Shown one piece after another: positions 1 to 12,480 of a stretch of DNA of 64,000 bases. The stretch lies in the NCBI RefSeq assembly GCF_000003855.2, contig NW_003101653.1:203000-266999 (forward strand). The letters run 5' to 3'. Each line of letters opens with the position of its first letter. Position 1 is the stretch's first letter. The notes below the pieces were generated by a model. The model was not told where the DNA came from and made no database searches. It saw only the letters and a program-made list of their open reading frames with translations. The stretch is from Blastomyces gilchristii SLH14081 (taxonomy: Eukaryota > Ascomycota > Eurotiomycetes > Onygenales > Ajellomycetaceae). The position numbers and the translations under genes were made by a program.

Positions 1-3000
1 ACTTCAGATTCACAGCCTTCAATTTCAGAAATCTGAGATATTATATTGATATTATCTTCAGTATCAGCAATGTCTGAGTTTAATCTATTCAAATTCTCAT
101 TTTTTGAGTCATCTGAGTAAATCAGAATAGAGTCTTTTATATTAATTGTAGAGATCTTCTTCAAATGCTGTTCATATTCTCTCTCTTTAGATAGTTCACT
201 TATTTATAAGTCTATAAGAGATTCTAGCTTTTCTCTTCAGAAGAATATCTTCTCATGATCAATTTTCTCAATATTTAATGAAGAAAATTGATTTTAAATA
301 AATAAATATAGTCTATACAGTTGAGAGAGTATTTTCTTTAAAGTATTATTCTCATTTCAATCAAGAAATCTATTCTAATTCAGTTCATTTCCTGAGTTAA
401 CTGATGAAAATGAAGAAGAGACTCTTTCTCTGATTATATGATTTGAGCTCATCTTCATGACTCTCAGAGCATAGTTCATACAGGCCTTTTCAAATTGAAT
501 AGTAGAAGATGAAATTGAAGCTTCAATTTCTATTACTTTAATAGAGAACAATTTGAATGCTCTCAGAATTCTTCTCAAAGCTCTGTTTTATAGACTTTGA
601 AAGAGTTCAGTGAAATTATCTTGATTATTCTATTAAACTTAAACTTCATAATCAGCTACTGAGATAATACAGGCTATGTATAATTATCTTATAGTCTGAA
701 AGCATAGACCTCTCTCAGTATTTAATAGTCTGATTATACTATTCAGTAGTCTCTCTGTCTTGATGATTCTTTATTGAATATGATGTTTAAAATTCAACTT
801 AGAGTTTAATCATACTTCTAGTCATTTGACATTCAAACTGGGTTTAATCTCTTTATTCAAAAGAGTTAGACTTAGTTCTTTCTCATTAAATCTGAGAAAA
901 AAGTGAATTAACTCAGTTTTATTTATATTAAATTGAATTAGATTGATATCTGCTCTAACAAAGATTTTCTTTACTACTTTCTTAATCACTTTCAAATTCT
1001 CTTTGATTGTCTTTGAACTGTAGAGTAGATTAATATCATCTATATAACTTGAAGATCTCACTATTTTCATCTCTGTATTCTTGAATAGATATGCAGTGTA
1101 TATTGTAAATAAAACAGATAAGATTGAAGATTCTTATGATACTTCTATTTTTATCTCAGTTTTATCTTGTTTTCTTTCATCAAAGAATAGTTATATACTT
1201 CTTTTAGATATAAAATAATTAACTCATTTTATTAGAGAAAGTGACAGTTTTAACATCTTCAAAGTTTGAATTATCTTAGACTTTGAAACATGATCAAATA
1301 TATCATTTATATCAATAAAAACTACAGTTAAGACCAGATCTTCATACTTTGTTACTTGAATATCATGAATAACTGAAAGAACAGTGTTAATTGTAGAACA
1401 TTGTTTTCTATCTCTCATTTATTCATTAAATAGAAGAGAATCACTAATAGAGCTTATAAAATATAAACTAGTAGCTATTATCTTTTCTAGAATTTTTCTC
1501 AATGAGTTCAATAGAGATATTACTCAATATAACTTAGAAATTAAAGCTTTTTCATTAAATTTTGTAAGAATTACTTCAGTAGCTTCTCTTCAGTATTCAG
1601 AATAATAATCATTTTTTAAGAGATTGAAAAAGAGCTCAAAATATTCATTTCTCAAGTAGAAATATGTGTTTTGAATAATTAAGTAATAAATTGAATCAGG
1701 CTCTGCAGCAGTTTTAATTGAACTTGAGAATATTACTGACTCTAGTTCATCTTGTATAAGCTCAGATCATTTCCAGTTATTTTCATCAATATATTCATGA
1801 AATGATATATTCTTCTCTTCTAAATGTGATGAGTTTTGAAAGAGAATTCTCATAAAAGCTTAACACTTTTTCTTAAAAGAGTTTGCTGTATATGATTTAT
1901 TCTGAAATTCATATTCTAAGGTTGAAAGCTTTACTACACTTCTTGTTTTAGTATAGTTGAAGACTTCAAAAACTTCTTTTTCTTATACTTTCTCAAGAAA
2001 TTTGTTTCAGCAATCTGTTTTGACTCTTTTAATATCTGAAAAATATTCATTTCAAATAGCTTTGAACTCTTTATCAGATATTAAGTTATTCATTTAATCT
2101 CTCTTAGCAGTGACTAATTACTTTCTTTTAGAAGTGATATTCTCATTTCATCAAGATTTGAAATACTTAGAAGACTTTTTCTTTGAAATATTTTCTTCAA
2201 TACTTGTTAGAAGAATAGATGTAATCAGCTTTACTCTATTCTCAAGTATTTCATTTGAGATATCTTGACTTTGATTTCAATAGAGCTTACTCTGTCTTTC
2301 AGATTTCAGCTGTTTTACTCTTTCTTCAACTGATTTTCAATCAGCTTTTTCACAGTTATACTGATTAGAGAGCAGAGAATTTTCACTTCTTTATTTTTCA
2401 CTCAGTTCAATATTAAATTGAATGATCTCATGATCTGATTCTGAGATTTCATTTGAATTAATAAATCAGTTTATAAGTCTTTTTTTAATTAGATTTTATA
2501 ATATGAAAGTTACATCTATAATAGATTTCTATTTTATATCTTTTCTAAAAAATGTTTGTTGATCAGACTTGTTAACTAAATCTATTAAATGCTTAAAAGT
2601 TCATTCAATCAGTTTATCTACTCTTACTGCTCTTATGCACTCTGAGTTTTATCAGAGATAATGTGTATTGAAGTCTTCTACAATTATAGAGTTTTTTAAG
2701 AGAGTTATATTCAAAAATTCTCTATCAATTATTCAGATATTGTTGTTTTCTTTCAATAACTTTTTATTATAGATATTTATAAGTTAAATAGTATCAAACT
2801 CATTCTCTTTATCTATAATATCACTCACTAGAATATCAGAGTCAGATATGATATCAAATCTTAAATTAAATTAATATCTTGATCTTTTTCTCTTATAGAT
2901 TACTACTCTTGATTTTATCTTAGATTTTTCTGAAAGAAAGTAGTAATAGCTTGAATAAGAAATAATATACTTTTACTCAGTATCAAAGTTTGATTCTTGA

Positions 3001-3145
3001 AGAAGTACAAAGTCAACTTTTTATTCAAATATAATCTGAAGACAAGAATAAATGCAATTTGAGTTTATATTCATATTATTTTGAATAAATGTGATTTTTG
3101 AAGAGTTTTTAAACTTTTTTTGTTGTTTTTATTGTATATTCATAC
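1..3145 (-). pseudogene. LINE ORF2: endonuclease and reverse transcriptase, broken
   Basis: Reading right to left, an exonuclease-endonuclease-phosphatase (APE-like) domain is recognisable by L-L-Q-E-P near 3000, D-F-N near 2680 and S-D-H near 2425. The reverse transcriptase follows: R-D-R-K-Q-C-S-T-I-N with F-I-D-I-N-D-I-F-D (1418-1224), then the catalytic Y-I-D-D motif within 1070-822. At 578-375 the conserved block between RT and RNase H (A-x-x-x-E-I-E-A-S-I and Y-A-L-R-V) is seen. The YIDD aspartates survive although the frame carries dozens of stops. RNase H would lie at or beyond the left edge. Confidence 0.82.
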
Positions 3146-3329
3146 TAAAAGAGAGTAGAAATAGAGTAGAATCTAATCACTATCATCAGATAGTAGATTA
3201 TAACTATTTTGAAAAGTAGAAATCTCAACTGCTTACATTATATCTAGTTTATTATCAGAGTTATTTCTCAATTCTCTAATCTTAACAGAAGTTTGAGAAT
3301 TCAAATTCTGTTTACACTTAGCTGAAGAG

Positions 3330-4792
3330 TTAAAGTTTGAAGATCTAGATAGTTGAGAATTTCTTCTTTTTAAGCTTACAGTTATAGATTTACTCACTTG
3401 ACTTTTCTCTTCAGTTTTAGATTCACTTTAAGCTTCATCTTTTCTTCAGTTCTTCTGAGTTCTTGAAGTAAATACACATTCTTTTGAACTAGATGCATGT
3501 TTTTCTTTACAATTGAAGCACTTAAGCAGAGTATATTGACATATTTCATCTCTTTTTAAGCATGTTTCATAATTATGCTCACTAGTTTTATGATCTCTAG
3601 TACAGAATGCACATTTTGAGTCTCTGAAATAAGAGATTACAAAGTATTCATATCTTTGACAGTTTGAACACTGTGTTTGAGCTTTGAGATTCATTCTTGA
3701 GTCTTTGTATTCATGAACTCTCATTTTCAAATCTGCTACTCTTACTTCAGAGATTCTTGATTATTCAAGTGTCTTTATATACACTAGAATAGAGACATTT
3801 CTTCTACTCTGTCTGAACTCAATTGAATTAAGTCACACAGGCTCTTTTCTCAGTTGAATAGAATTGTATTCTTTCAATTCATTTTTAAGAAGTAGCATTT
3901 CTTTCTCACAGTCAAAGATTTCAACTGAAATATTATAAAGAATGAATTTATCTCACTTTTCATCTCTCTTAGATAGAATTATTGTATTTAACAGAGATTC
4001 TACTACTGACTTTCAGAGATTCTCATTCTGAATAAGGAATTCTGCACTGAATTCAGACATTATGATCAGAATGATGAAGTTTTCAAAGAAGAATAACTCA
4101 ATTGAAGCTATAACTGATTTTTGAACTTTAATATCAGTTATTAACTGAGAAAAGAACTGCTGATTGATTTCATTTCTAATTCTGAAAATGAGGTTTGAGT
4201 TTAGCTTATTTCTCTGCAATATGTTCTGATTTGAGACATTGAGAATAAGTCTTCTATTTCTGGAGATTTGAAGATTTTTCTCTTTTTACATTTTTTTCTT
4301 CACTCTTCTATTAATAGAAGTATGAGCAGTATTCTTCTCAGTTTTCTCAGAATTTTGAGCAGGTTTTGAGATAGCAGATTTAGAGATAGCAGGTTTGAAG
4401 ACAGCAGATTCTACTACTTGAGTATATATTTTCTTCTGATTTAAAGAAGAAGAAGAAGATGAAGTAGAAAAGAAGAAAGAGCAAACTGAAGAGTCAGTGA
4501 TTGTATTAGAAATTTTCAAAGTTTTTTGAACTGTGTTTGAAATTCCAAGTTTGAACTTGATCACTTTCTGTAGTTGTCTAGTCTGAGCATGAAGAATTAA
4601 CAGAACTTCTTTATTTATCTCACTCAGACACTGCTTTTCAAGAATTTTACTTGCTTTTTCAAGTTCCTGTATTTCAAGAACTTGTTGTTTCTCTATTTCT
4701 TCTTTCTTTCTTCTCTTCAGAATTTCAATCTCAGGAATAGTATCTGAGAAAGCATTCTTTTCCACATTAACTGAGTGTACTTTTGAACTCAT
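3330..4792 (-). pseudogene. LINE ORF1 (Gag-like, CCHC zinc knuckles), broken
   Basis: The frame opens at 4792 with a charged, coiled-coil-like N-terminus rich in Lys and Glu (168 codons open to 4286), then Ser- and Lys-rich sequence. A second open piece (4219-4013) lies in the middle, and 3730-3446 encodes a Cys/His-rich block with several CxxC pairs (C-S-N-C, C-A-F-C, C-F-N-C) typical of the nucleic-acid-binding knuckles of Tad-type ORF1 proteins, which coat the element RNA. The frame is interrupted by many stops between these pieces, so it is not functional. Confidence 0.75.
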
Positions 4793-4802
4793 TGTTCTTA
4801 CT

Positions 4803-4930
4803 CAATGAAAAGTTGGTCAGACTAATTCAATTGAGATATTTAAACTCTTTTGAATTGAAAAGTTGATCAGACTGTTTCAATTAAGAGGTTTCTAAGTCTG
4901 TTTTCAATTGAAAAGTTGATCAGACTATTT
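4803..4930 (-). repeat. Three tandem ~50-55 bp units just upstream of LINE ORF1
   Basis: The motif TTGAAAAGTTGATCAGACT recurs at about 4805, 4855 and 4908, each time followed by a TTTCAA or ATTCAA box. The units lie directly 5' of ORF1 on the minus strand, so they may be 5' UTR or promoter monomers of the LINE. Function is inferred only from position. Confidence 0.5.
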
Positions 4931-5824
4931 CAAAAGAAGAATAACAGACTTTTATGTATAAAATATCTGATTTTTTTTCACACTAGTTCAGTAACTAGAT
5001 TAGATTTTTAAAGAGAATCTAATAAACTAAAATTGATTTTTAAGATAAATTAATAAAATCTTTACAATCTCTTTCTTGAGATACAGTGAGAAAAAGTATG
5101 ATATCAATTGATAATAAATCAGATAATATGACAGTTTTTGAGAGAAAAACTGATAAAAAATAAATCAATTTTTTGCAGAGAAATTGATTAAAACTATTTA
5201 ATTTTATTCTAAATTATTCAATTCTTCTCACACAATAAGTGTACAACTCAAATCAGTTAATAAAGAGTGTAAAAAAGAATTAAGTATTAATGAAAGCTCT
5301 TCAGTTACTGAAAAAGTAATTCTTACTTAAAAGAATATAAAATTATGATGAAAAACAACTCTGTTTTTAATTCTTTGTAAGAATATTGTATAAAATCTAG
5401 AGAAAAATATCTTACTTTTTCAAGAGAAGTAAAAAACTATTTCTAAGATCTTTTTTTTTTGCATTAACTGCTGCAGAAGAATGAGATAGAAACTGCTAAG
5501 ATATGTACTACTGTATACTCTCTATCAAGACTTTCTCTCTTCAGAGTCTTGATATTATAAAGAATATAAGTCTGTTTCTATATAATAATGTAAATATTAT
5601 CAGCAGGATGTAGAGAAACTGATTATTTATATCTCAAAATAGAAGACTTTGTCAATAATTATATCAATATAGAGTTAATTCTCAAATTCAATAGAAATCT
5701 AGTGTTGCTGTTCTCAATCTCTTGCAGAATCTATTGAATATTGAGACATTAAAACTAGATTTAATATATCTCACTGTGCAGGGATCAAAGACTCAGTCAG
5801 ACCTTGAGATATACTGATTTTATA
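4931..5824. other. AT-rich sequence without recognisable gene
   Basis: RIP-like AT-rich DNA with long T and A runs and many stops in all frames. It may be the rest of the LINE 5' UTR. I see no coding similarity. Confidence 0.5.
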
Positions 5825-6150
5825 GTTGTCATATCTGCTGATTATGTATCAAGTACAGTTGCTGAGGTATCTTTTTGTACTTTTCTGTCAGAGATGGGCC
5901 AGATTGAGACAGGTGGTATGAGGGTGAGACTTGGTGTTGATGTCTAGATACACTGAAGACAGACCACAGAGATTGCACTTCAGAAGTGGTCATTGGTTAT
6001 GTGCTTGATATTATCACTGAGATATCTTTTTGTATTTTTCTGTTGGGGATGGGCCAGATTAGGAAGGGCGGTACAAGGGTGGGACTTGGCGTTGGTGTTT
6101 TGGAACATCAAAGATGGACAGGGTTTTCGCGGAGGTCGCTCCTCAGATAT
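5825..6150. repeat. Imperfect tandem duplication (~150 bp units), one copy decayed
   Basis: The stretch from about 5825 to 5978 repeats from about 5988 to 6150. Shared landmarks are TATCTTTTTGTA, GATGGGCCAGATT, and the run around GGTGRGACTTGGYGTTG. The left unit has lost most CpG and GG/CC steps by transitions, while the right unit keeps them. Confidence 0.65.
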
Positions 6151-6475
6151 CTCCACAACTACAGATCAGGGATCTTCCAAAATTGAGAAGATTGGTGCAT
6201 ATGGCTAGGTCTCTTCACCTTACAATTTGTATGGCAATTTGGCCCGGGGTTGTGGTGTGGTAGGGGAGAATGGGGGATAATCCCACACAGGAGTTTCGAA
6301 CGACGTCTGGTTCACGTTTGGCTGGATAACTCCATCACCACACGGGGTATGCGGTCGGCGATGGGGTCAAAATGCTTGTATGATTGAGGGCTTTTCGATG
6401 GATCTATCGGCGGGTTCTTATTCGAAAAATCGAGCGAGTTCGTGGTGGAGCGGTTGCATGTGAAGTGAGAAAGTC
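5986..6475. other. Unmutated GC-balanced island inside the RIP block
   Basis: About 490 bp of normal composition, including several CpG and GGGG runs, sits between AT-rich flanks. It can be read as a short open frame on the plus strand (5986-6186), but that frame has no recognisable domain and I do not call a gene. It may be the 5' UTR of the LINE, spared because few other copies are full length, or a unique host fragment. Confidence 0.5.
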
Positions 6476-7003
6476 TTTGAATATTAATTAGTTATAAATA
6501 TTACTTTTATTTAATATCATCTATCAGTTCTTTGTACATAGTATAATATCATTGTTATAATCAGTAATTATCATAGTAATAACTTTATTATATATTTTAA
6601 ATTAAAGATCTACTCAGTACATTTAATATTTCAATTCAATTACTTATTATAGTGCAGCTGAGTATCTTATCTTAATAATACTGTACTTATTAACTTAGTT
6701 CAGTTTTAGTTGAATGAGTGTTTACAGCTCTGTTTTCATTGAGTTTTATATACACTTTTATAATCTGTCTTCTTTATAGTATCAGATCTTCAAATCTTTA
6801 TTTATTAATTAAGAATTAGAGAAAAGCTCTTCATCTGTAAGAATGTGAAATATATCAATTAAAACTACTTTTAATTTAATTTCACAGTGTCAGATATTAT
6901 AGTCTTTCAGTCTCAAGAGCTTTGTAATAATTTTCATCTCAATATAACTGTAATTATTCTGAAATTCATAGAACTTATCTGTTTGAGTGACTGAATTCAC
7001 AGC
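6476..7003. other. AT-rich spacer
   Basis: AT-rich sequence between the island and the first LTR element. I see no gene, RNA or repeat that I can support. Confidence 0.5.
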
Positions 7004-7008
7004 TATAG

Positions 7009-7544
7009 TGTCACGCTCCCGGCCGCGCCAAGGCCTCGTTGCAGTTCCACATGGCTCATTGCTTTCATGCGGATGATTTCATCCCATCTGAACCAGTTTC
7101 CAACCGCTCTATGACATTATTTGGATATATCATAGAAAGATCTGATTGATGGATATGAGAACCCCGCTTCTATATGAGGTCAGCAGATTACTTTTCCTTG
7201 GCAGTGAGATGCTGCTGAGGTATCACTCCAGCTATTCTCACTCATGGAATGAAAGGAGGTATTCACTCATTGTCTATATAGAATAGCTAGATGCTGACTT
7301 CTCATGAAAGAAGCCAGCAATTCATTTCTTTTGCTATAAAAGAAATATATACAAGAGTTACTGTGTGTCTCATACAATCTTCTTAGTATACTAAGTACTA
7401 TATCTGTGATATCCTCACAATAACTCTGTAGTCTACAAGCTCACTATTCAAGCAAGATAGTCAAGCTCACTTATACAGCTTCTCAAACAACTATCTCTAT
7501 ATAACATCATTAACTAGTCACTGCTTCAGTTTCATCACATTACA
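7009..7544 (+). repeat. 5' LTR of G1
   Basis: Begins TGTCACGC and ends CATTACA; same length as its partner at 14279-14814. The first ~30 bases keep several CpG sites that the partner has lost, so the two LTRs were mutated at different sites. Confidence 0.93.
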
Positions 7545-7599
7545 ATTTGAATCACTCAACCTGATTACACATTTGAATCAGTTGAGCTCTAACAGACTG

Positions 7600-8640
7600 A
7601 TATGGCCTCACACATCTGCACTGAGATCAATCTGATCCCACTCTCTGGAAAAACACTACATCATTTCCTAGAGTGCATACATCTCTATTCTGGCAGGAAT
7701 CTGAGATTCCTGAACTTGCTGTGTATTTTGACATGAGCTCTTCAACCGCTCTGTCATCACTGCAGCCCCTACACACCTACATCTATCATAGAGATAGAGA
7801 GATTAAGATCAGAGATTCACTGAGATATAAGAGAAACATCTTGTCTGAATTCCACAGCTTTATCTGTATTCTTGAACAGAAATTCTGCCTTAACCTGAGC
7901 CAGTATAATACTCATGAGATATGAGTAATATACACTGTCAACCTTCTTGAAGACATCTCTACAACTACTTAAGTCATCAAGAAGAGAGAGCTTGAGTGTA
8001 TCAATGCTGTCATGACTTGAAAAGAATTCAAGAACTTTCTACTGAATCAAATTGAAGATCACTGCAACTGCAGCTTCACAGCAGCACAGCAGTTCAACTC
8101 ATTATATCAATAAGATGATGAAAATCCTTCTGATTTCAATACAAGATTCAAAGAATATTGAGAGGAATTAACTGATGATTTGAATCAATTAAAAACACAG
8201 CTTTATCTCACAAAGCTGACTCACAAGGTGTGAACAATGATATCATAATATCAGAGTTCATCAATCAATCACACTGAGCTTGTCAACCTGGCTTCTCAAA
8301 TCTATTTGAATAATCAATTCTTCAAGAAAAAGGTCAATAAGACCTCTTCTAAGTAATTAATAATAGAATCTAAACAGTGTCATGACAGCTTCAGTGTGAA
8401 GAAAGTAAAGAAGAATTTCAAGTATTCTGATTCTTCACTCACTGTAAAGAAATATTAAAAAGAATTTGATAAAGATCTCTATTTCAACTGCAGAGCTGGT
8501 GATCACTATATCAGTGATTATAAGAAGCTGAAGAAGAGAAGGAACTGAGAAGACATCTTCTCAAAGTTGACTTCTCTTCTGACAAATATATCTGTGAAAG
8601 ATAAAGAAGAGAAAGAAAAGAATTGATAATTCTCACATCT
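7600..8640 (+). pseudogene. G1 gag (capsid/nucleocapsid), broken
   Basis: An open piece at 7673-7924 is followed by a frame with frequent stops. Near 8480-8530 the order F-N-C-R-A-G-D-H-Y resembles a CCHC zinc knuckle of Gypsy Gag, with the later Cys lost. The region lies between the LTR leader and the protease, as expected for gag. Confidence 0.7.
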
Positions 8641-11600
8641 CTGAGTTCATGTTATAATCACAATGCATACTCTGAATGAGAAGATATCAGTGAGATGTCT
8701 ACTTAACTCTGAGATGAATATCAACTTCATATTCTATTTCTTTTCTTTAATGAAGAATTGAAAGAAGATAGATCTGTCAGATCATATGAAATTTATAGAT
8801 GAAATGAAATATCATCATTTTGACATAATTCAAGCAAAGTGTGTGATCACAGACTCAGAAGAAATCTTTAAGAAGAGCAGTCTGCTTCTTCACACAGTTA
8901 ACATCATAGATGAGAATGTCATTTTAGATCTTCTGTGATTGAGAGAAAACAATTCTCTCATTGACTGAGTCACTCAGATGTGACAGTATTATCTCACTGA
9001 TGAAGAGATAGTAATAGAGGAATCTGAAGAGTTTCATTGAAAGAATCTTGAGAAAAAGATTGAGTCAATATACTGTATAGCAGATGATTGAGACTTGAGA
9101 ATAGATAGAGAAGTCATCACTCTTGCTGCAAGATTAGCAGCAGTATCTGTCATTGAAGATAAATATACACAACATCTCTTTACAGATTTTAAGAATGTCT
9201 TTTCAGAAAGGAAAGCAGCAAAGTTTCCTGACATCAAGATATAATATAAGATTTATCTTGAAGATAATGTAACAGTGTTATACAGGCCTCTTTACAACTT
9301 GTCTGTAAAGAAGTTGAATGTTCTGTGCAAATATCTTGAAGAAGTATAATCAAAGAACTGAATATATTCATCAAAGAGTTCAGCAGGGACATCTATACTC
9401 TTTATACTTAAGAAGAATAATAGACTATGCCTATGTATAGACTACAGAGGTCTCAATAAGATGACAGTTAAGAATTGCTATTTATTATCATTAATCAATG
9501 AGATGATTGATCAATTATCTGAAGCAAAGATATTCTCAAAGATTGATATACAGAATGTCTATCATAGAATCAGAGTTAATGAAGATGATATTTGAAAAAC
9601 AGCTTTTCATACTAAGTACAGCAATTTTGAATATCTTGTTTTATCTTTTAATCTTTGTAACACTTCAGCCATCTTTCAGATCTATATAAATGAGATGCTG
9701 TGAGGCCTTGTCAATGTCTTCTGCATAGTATATCTGAACAACATTTTAATCTTCTCAAAATCAGAGAAAGAATATGATACTCATGTTTGAGAAGTATTGA
9801 GTTACTTGAGACAGCATCAACTCTATACAAACACTGAAAAATACTCATTCTACATGCAGAAGATTGATTTCTTAGGTTATATTATTGAGATGAATGACAT
9901 TTCAATGAACAGGAGTCAGATCTCTGTTATTGAGAACTGATCAGCACTGCAGATGTATCATGAGATGCAGGTGTTTCTAGAATTTGCAAATTTCTACAGA
10001 TGATTCATCTATGCATATTCACAGATTACTGCTCTTCTTACAGATCTGTTGAAGAGAAGTGTGAAAGACAGAAAAATAGAATCATTTATTCTCACTCAAG
10101 ACACTGTGCAGGTGTTTACAGAATTGAAACAAGCTTTCACAGATACTACAATACTGAATCATTTTAACTCTGACTTACTCAGTCAGTGTGAGACTGATAT
10201 ATCTGAGAATGAGATCTGTGAAATCTTTTCACAGTTAATACTGAAGATCTTTCAATATTAAAAGAATCAGAGAATAATTATCTCTGAGAAAATAGATAAT
10301 GAATTGTCTGTGAGAGAAGACTTTTTCACAGAGTCTATAAGACACTGTGAATAAAGATCAGTGATCTTCTTCTTCAAGAAGTTATTACTCATACAGAGAA
10401 GATATGATACTTATAATCAGAAGATATTAGTAATTGTTGAATTCTTTAAGATCTGATGACATTATCTTCAGAGTAGTAAGTACTCAGTGTAAGTTCTCAC
10501 TGATCATGCAAATCTGCATTACTTCTTGATAATAAAGAGCTTGACAGAACATCAAGTCAGATGAACAGAGCTGCTTTTGAAGTATGATTTCTATATTCAA
10601 TATTATTCAGGTTGACTTAACTCTGCTGACACACTGTCTAGATAACCTGATTATAATATTGTTGATGCAGAGAAGAATTCTATAAAAGAACCTCTGTCAT
10701 CACTGCAGAAGAAGCTGGCTGCAGAGGATTGAGATTCTCTAAAGCTTGGAAACAGTGCTGAAGAGGCAGCTGTGTGACTCAGTATAGAAGGTGAAAGAGA
10801 ATTCAGATCTCTGCAGAGAACTGATACTGAAGATTATAAGCTTCTCATATCACATCTTGCAATCATTGAATTGATAAAGAATGAAACAGTCTACAATCTT
10901 TCAATCTGACTACTTTTGAAATTCATTAATAAGTTATAGAAGAGGGACATCTCTACTGCAGCTTGAATTCAGAAGTTGAAGAAGAAAGAGTTCAGTTTGA
11001 ACTTGAAAGAGACAGACTCTGAGTAGAGCAGTGTCACTAAGAAATCAAGTCACTGATAACTAGAAGAATATGAACTTCTACTGCTGAATAGTTCAGTCTT
11101 CATCCCTTATAGCAGGGTGGTGTGTCAGGAGTTATTGAGAATTCATTATAATGATTCTCATATGAGACACTTTGAGTTAGAGAAGACTGAGAAGCTTCTA
11201 AAATATAAATACACTTGAGACAAGCTTCAGACAGATATTAAAGAGTATATTGAAACTTATAATATCTGTTAAAGAATAAAGATTCTGTAATATAAGTAAT
11301 ACAGTGAGTTGACATCACTGTCTGTTTCAAAGAGCTTATGACAGAATCTATCAATGAATTTCATAGTTGATCTGTCAAAGTCAACAAGAGTCAAAGAATA
11401 TGACTCAATTTTAGTCATTGTTGATCACTTCACAAAGATGACTAGATATATTTCTACTCATAAAAAGATTAAAGCCCCTGAATTGACTGATCTGTTTTTA
11501 GATATCATCATTCATAATCACAGTGCTCTGAAATTATTAATAACAGATCAAGAATTCCTCTTCATCAGCAAATACTGATCAGCTTTTTACTATCATCTTA

Positions 11601-12480
11601 TAATAAAATGTCTTCTTAGTATCACATTTCATCTGCAGACTGATGATCAGACTGAACATCAGAATCAGACACTAGAACAGCATCTTTAAGTGTTCTATTT
11701 ATATTATCAGAATAATTGACTCAAACATCTTCTGATCACTGAATTCATATATAACAATGTAAAGAATGCAATCTTAAAGATATCTTCTTTTCATACTTAT
11801 TATGAATATAATTCTTTGTTACTCAGTGACATCATGAACAACATTTTAAAGAGAGAGATAGACAGTCAGAATATCAGACAGATACAGAGAATAAAGTATT
11901 TCTCAGTATCAGAAGTAAAAGCAAGATTGAAACTTTTGAATAAAATTCATGAAAAGATAGTGAAAAGCATTCACTATACTCAGAAGCAGTAGACAGAATA
12001 CTATAATTAAAAACATCTTTTAATGAAGTTCTTAATAGAGAATCAAGTACTACTTTCAGCAAAGAATATCAAGATAATAAGACTATATAAGAAGCTCAGT
12101 AAGTGATGACTAGAATCTTTTCTGATAATAAGAGTGATAAGTAAGCAGATATATAAGTTAAAATTATTTACAGAATTGAAATCAATTCATTCTATTTTTT
12201 ATATTTTCTATTTAAAGCTCTATAAGTAATACTCTGAGACAGAGCTGTCTCAGCTGAATAATATCAAGATCAAGAGTAATACTGAATATCTTATATAGAA
12301 AATATTAAATAAGTGAATATATTATAGCAAGCTTCAATATCTCATTAAATGAGAAGATTATTCATTATCAGAGAATTCATAGAAACTGCTTAAGTATTTG
12401 AAAAATGCTGAGAAAGAGATTGTAATCTATAAGATAGCTAGTAGAGATTACTCTGTTACATATCAGAGATGTTAAATAAG
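8640..12480 (+). pseudogene. G1 pol: protease, RT, RNase H, integrase, chromodomain, broken
   Basis: Protease remnant near 8700-8790. RT from about 9240: L-C-I-D-Y-R-G-L-N-K at 9430, F-S-K-I-D-I-Q at 9535, and the catalytic box Y-L-N-N-I-L-I-F-S at 9731, where both Asp of YLDD have become Asn by G-to-A changes. RNase H ends in S-A-D-T-L-S-R at 10623. Integrase has a zinc-binding region at about 11150-11290 and a DDE core (V-D-L, I-T-D-Q-E, T-D-D-Q-T-E) over 11350-11720. At about 12275-12415 a chromodomain frame (Y-L-I-stop-K-I-L, then Q-Y-L-I-K-stop-E-D-Y) shows Trp-to-stop changes. Not functional. Confidence 0.9.

Larger units (their letters stand above)
1..4930 (-). mobile_element. Tad-like LINE (non-LTR retrotransposon), RIP-degraded, 3' end off window
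   Basis: Two decayed frames run right to left in the order of a Tad/I-type LINE: a Gag-like ORF1 with zinc knuckles (about 4792 to 3446), then ORF2 with endonuclease (about 3140-2050), reverse transcriptase (about 2040-780) and the start of the region before RNase H (578-375). The 3' end lies beyond base 1. Stops fall where Trp or Gln is expected (TGG to TGA/TAG, CAG/CAA to TAG/TAA), the mark of RIP. No target-site duplication can be tested because one end is missing; the 5' end is not sharply visible and may lie as far right as about 6.5 kb. Confidence 0.85.
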
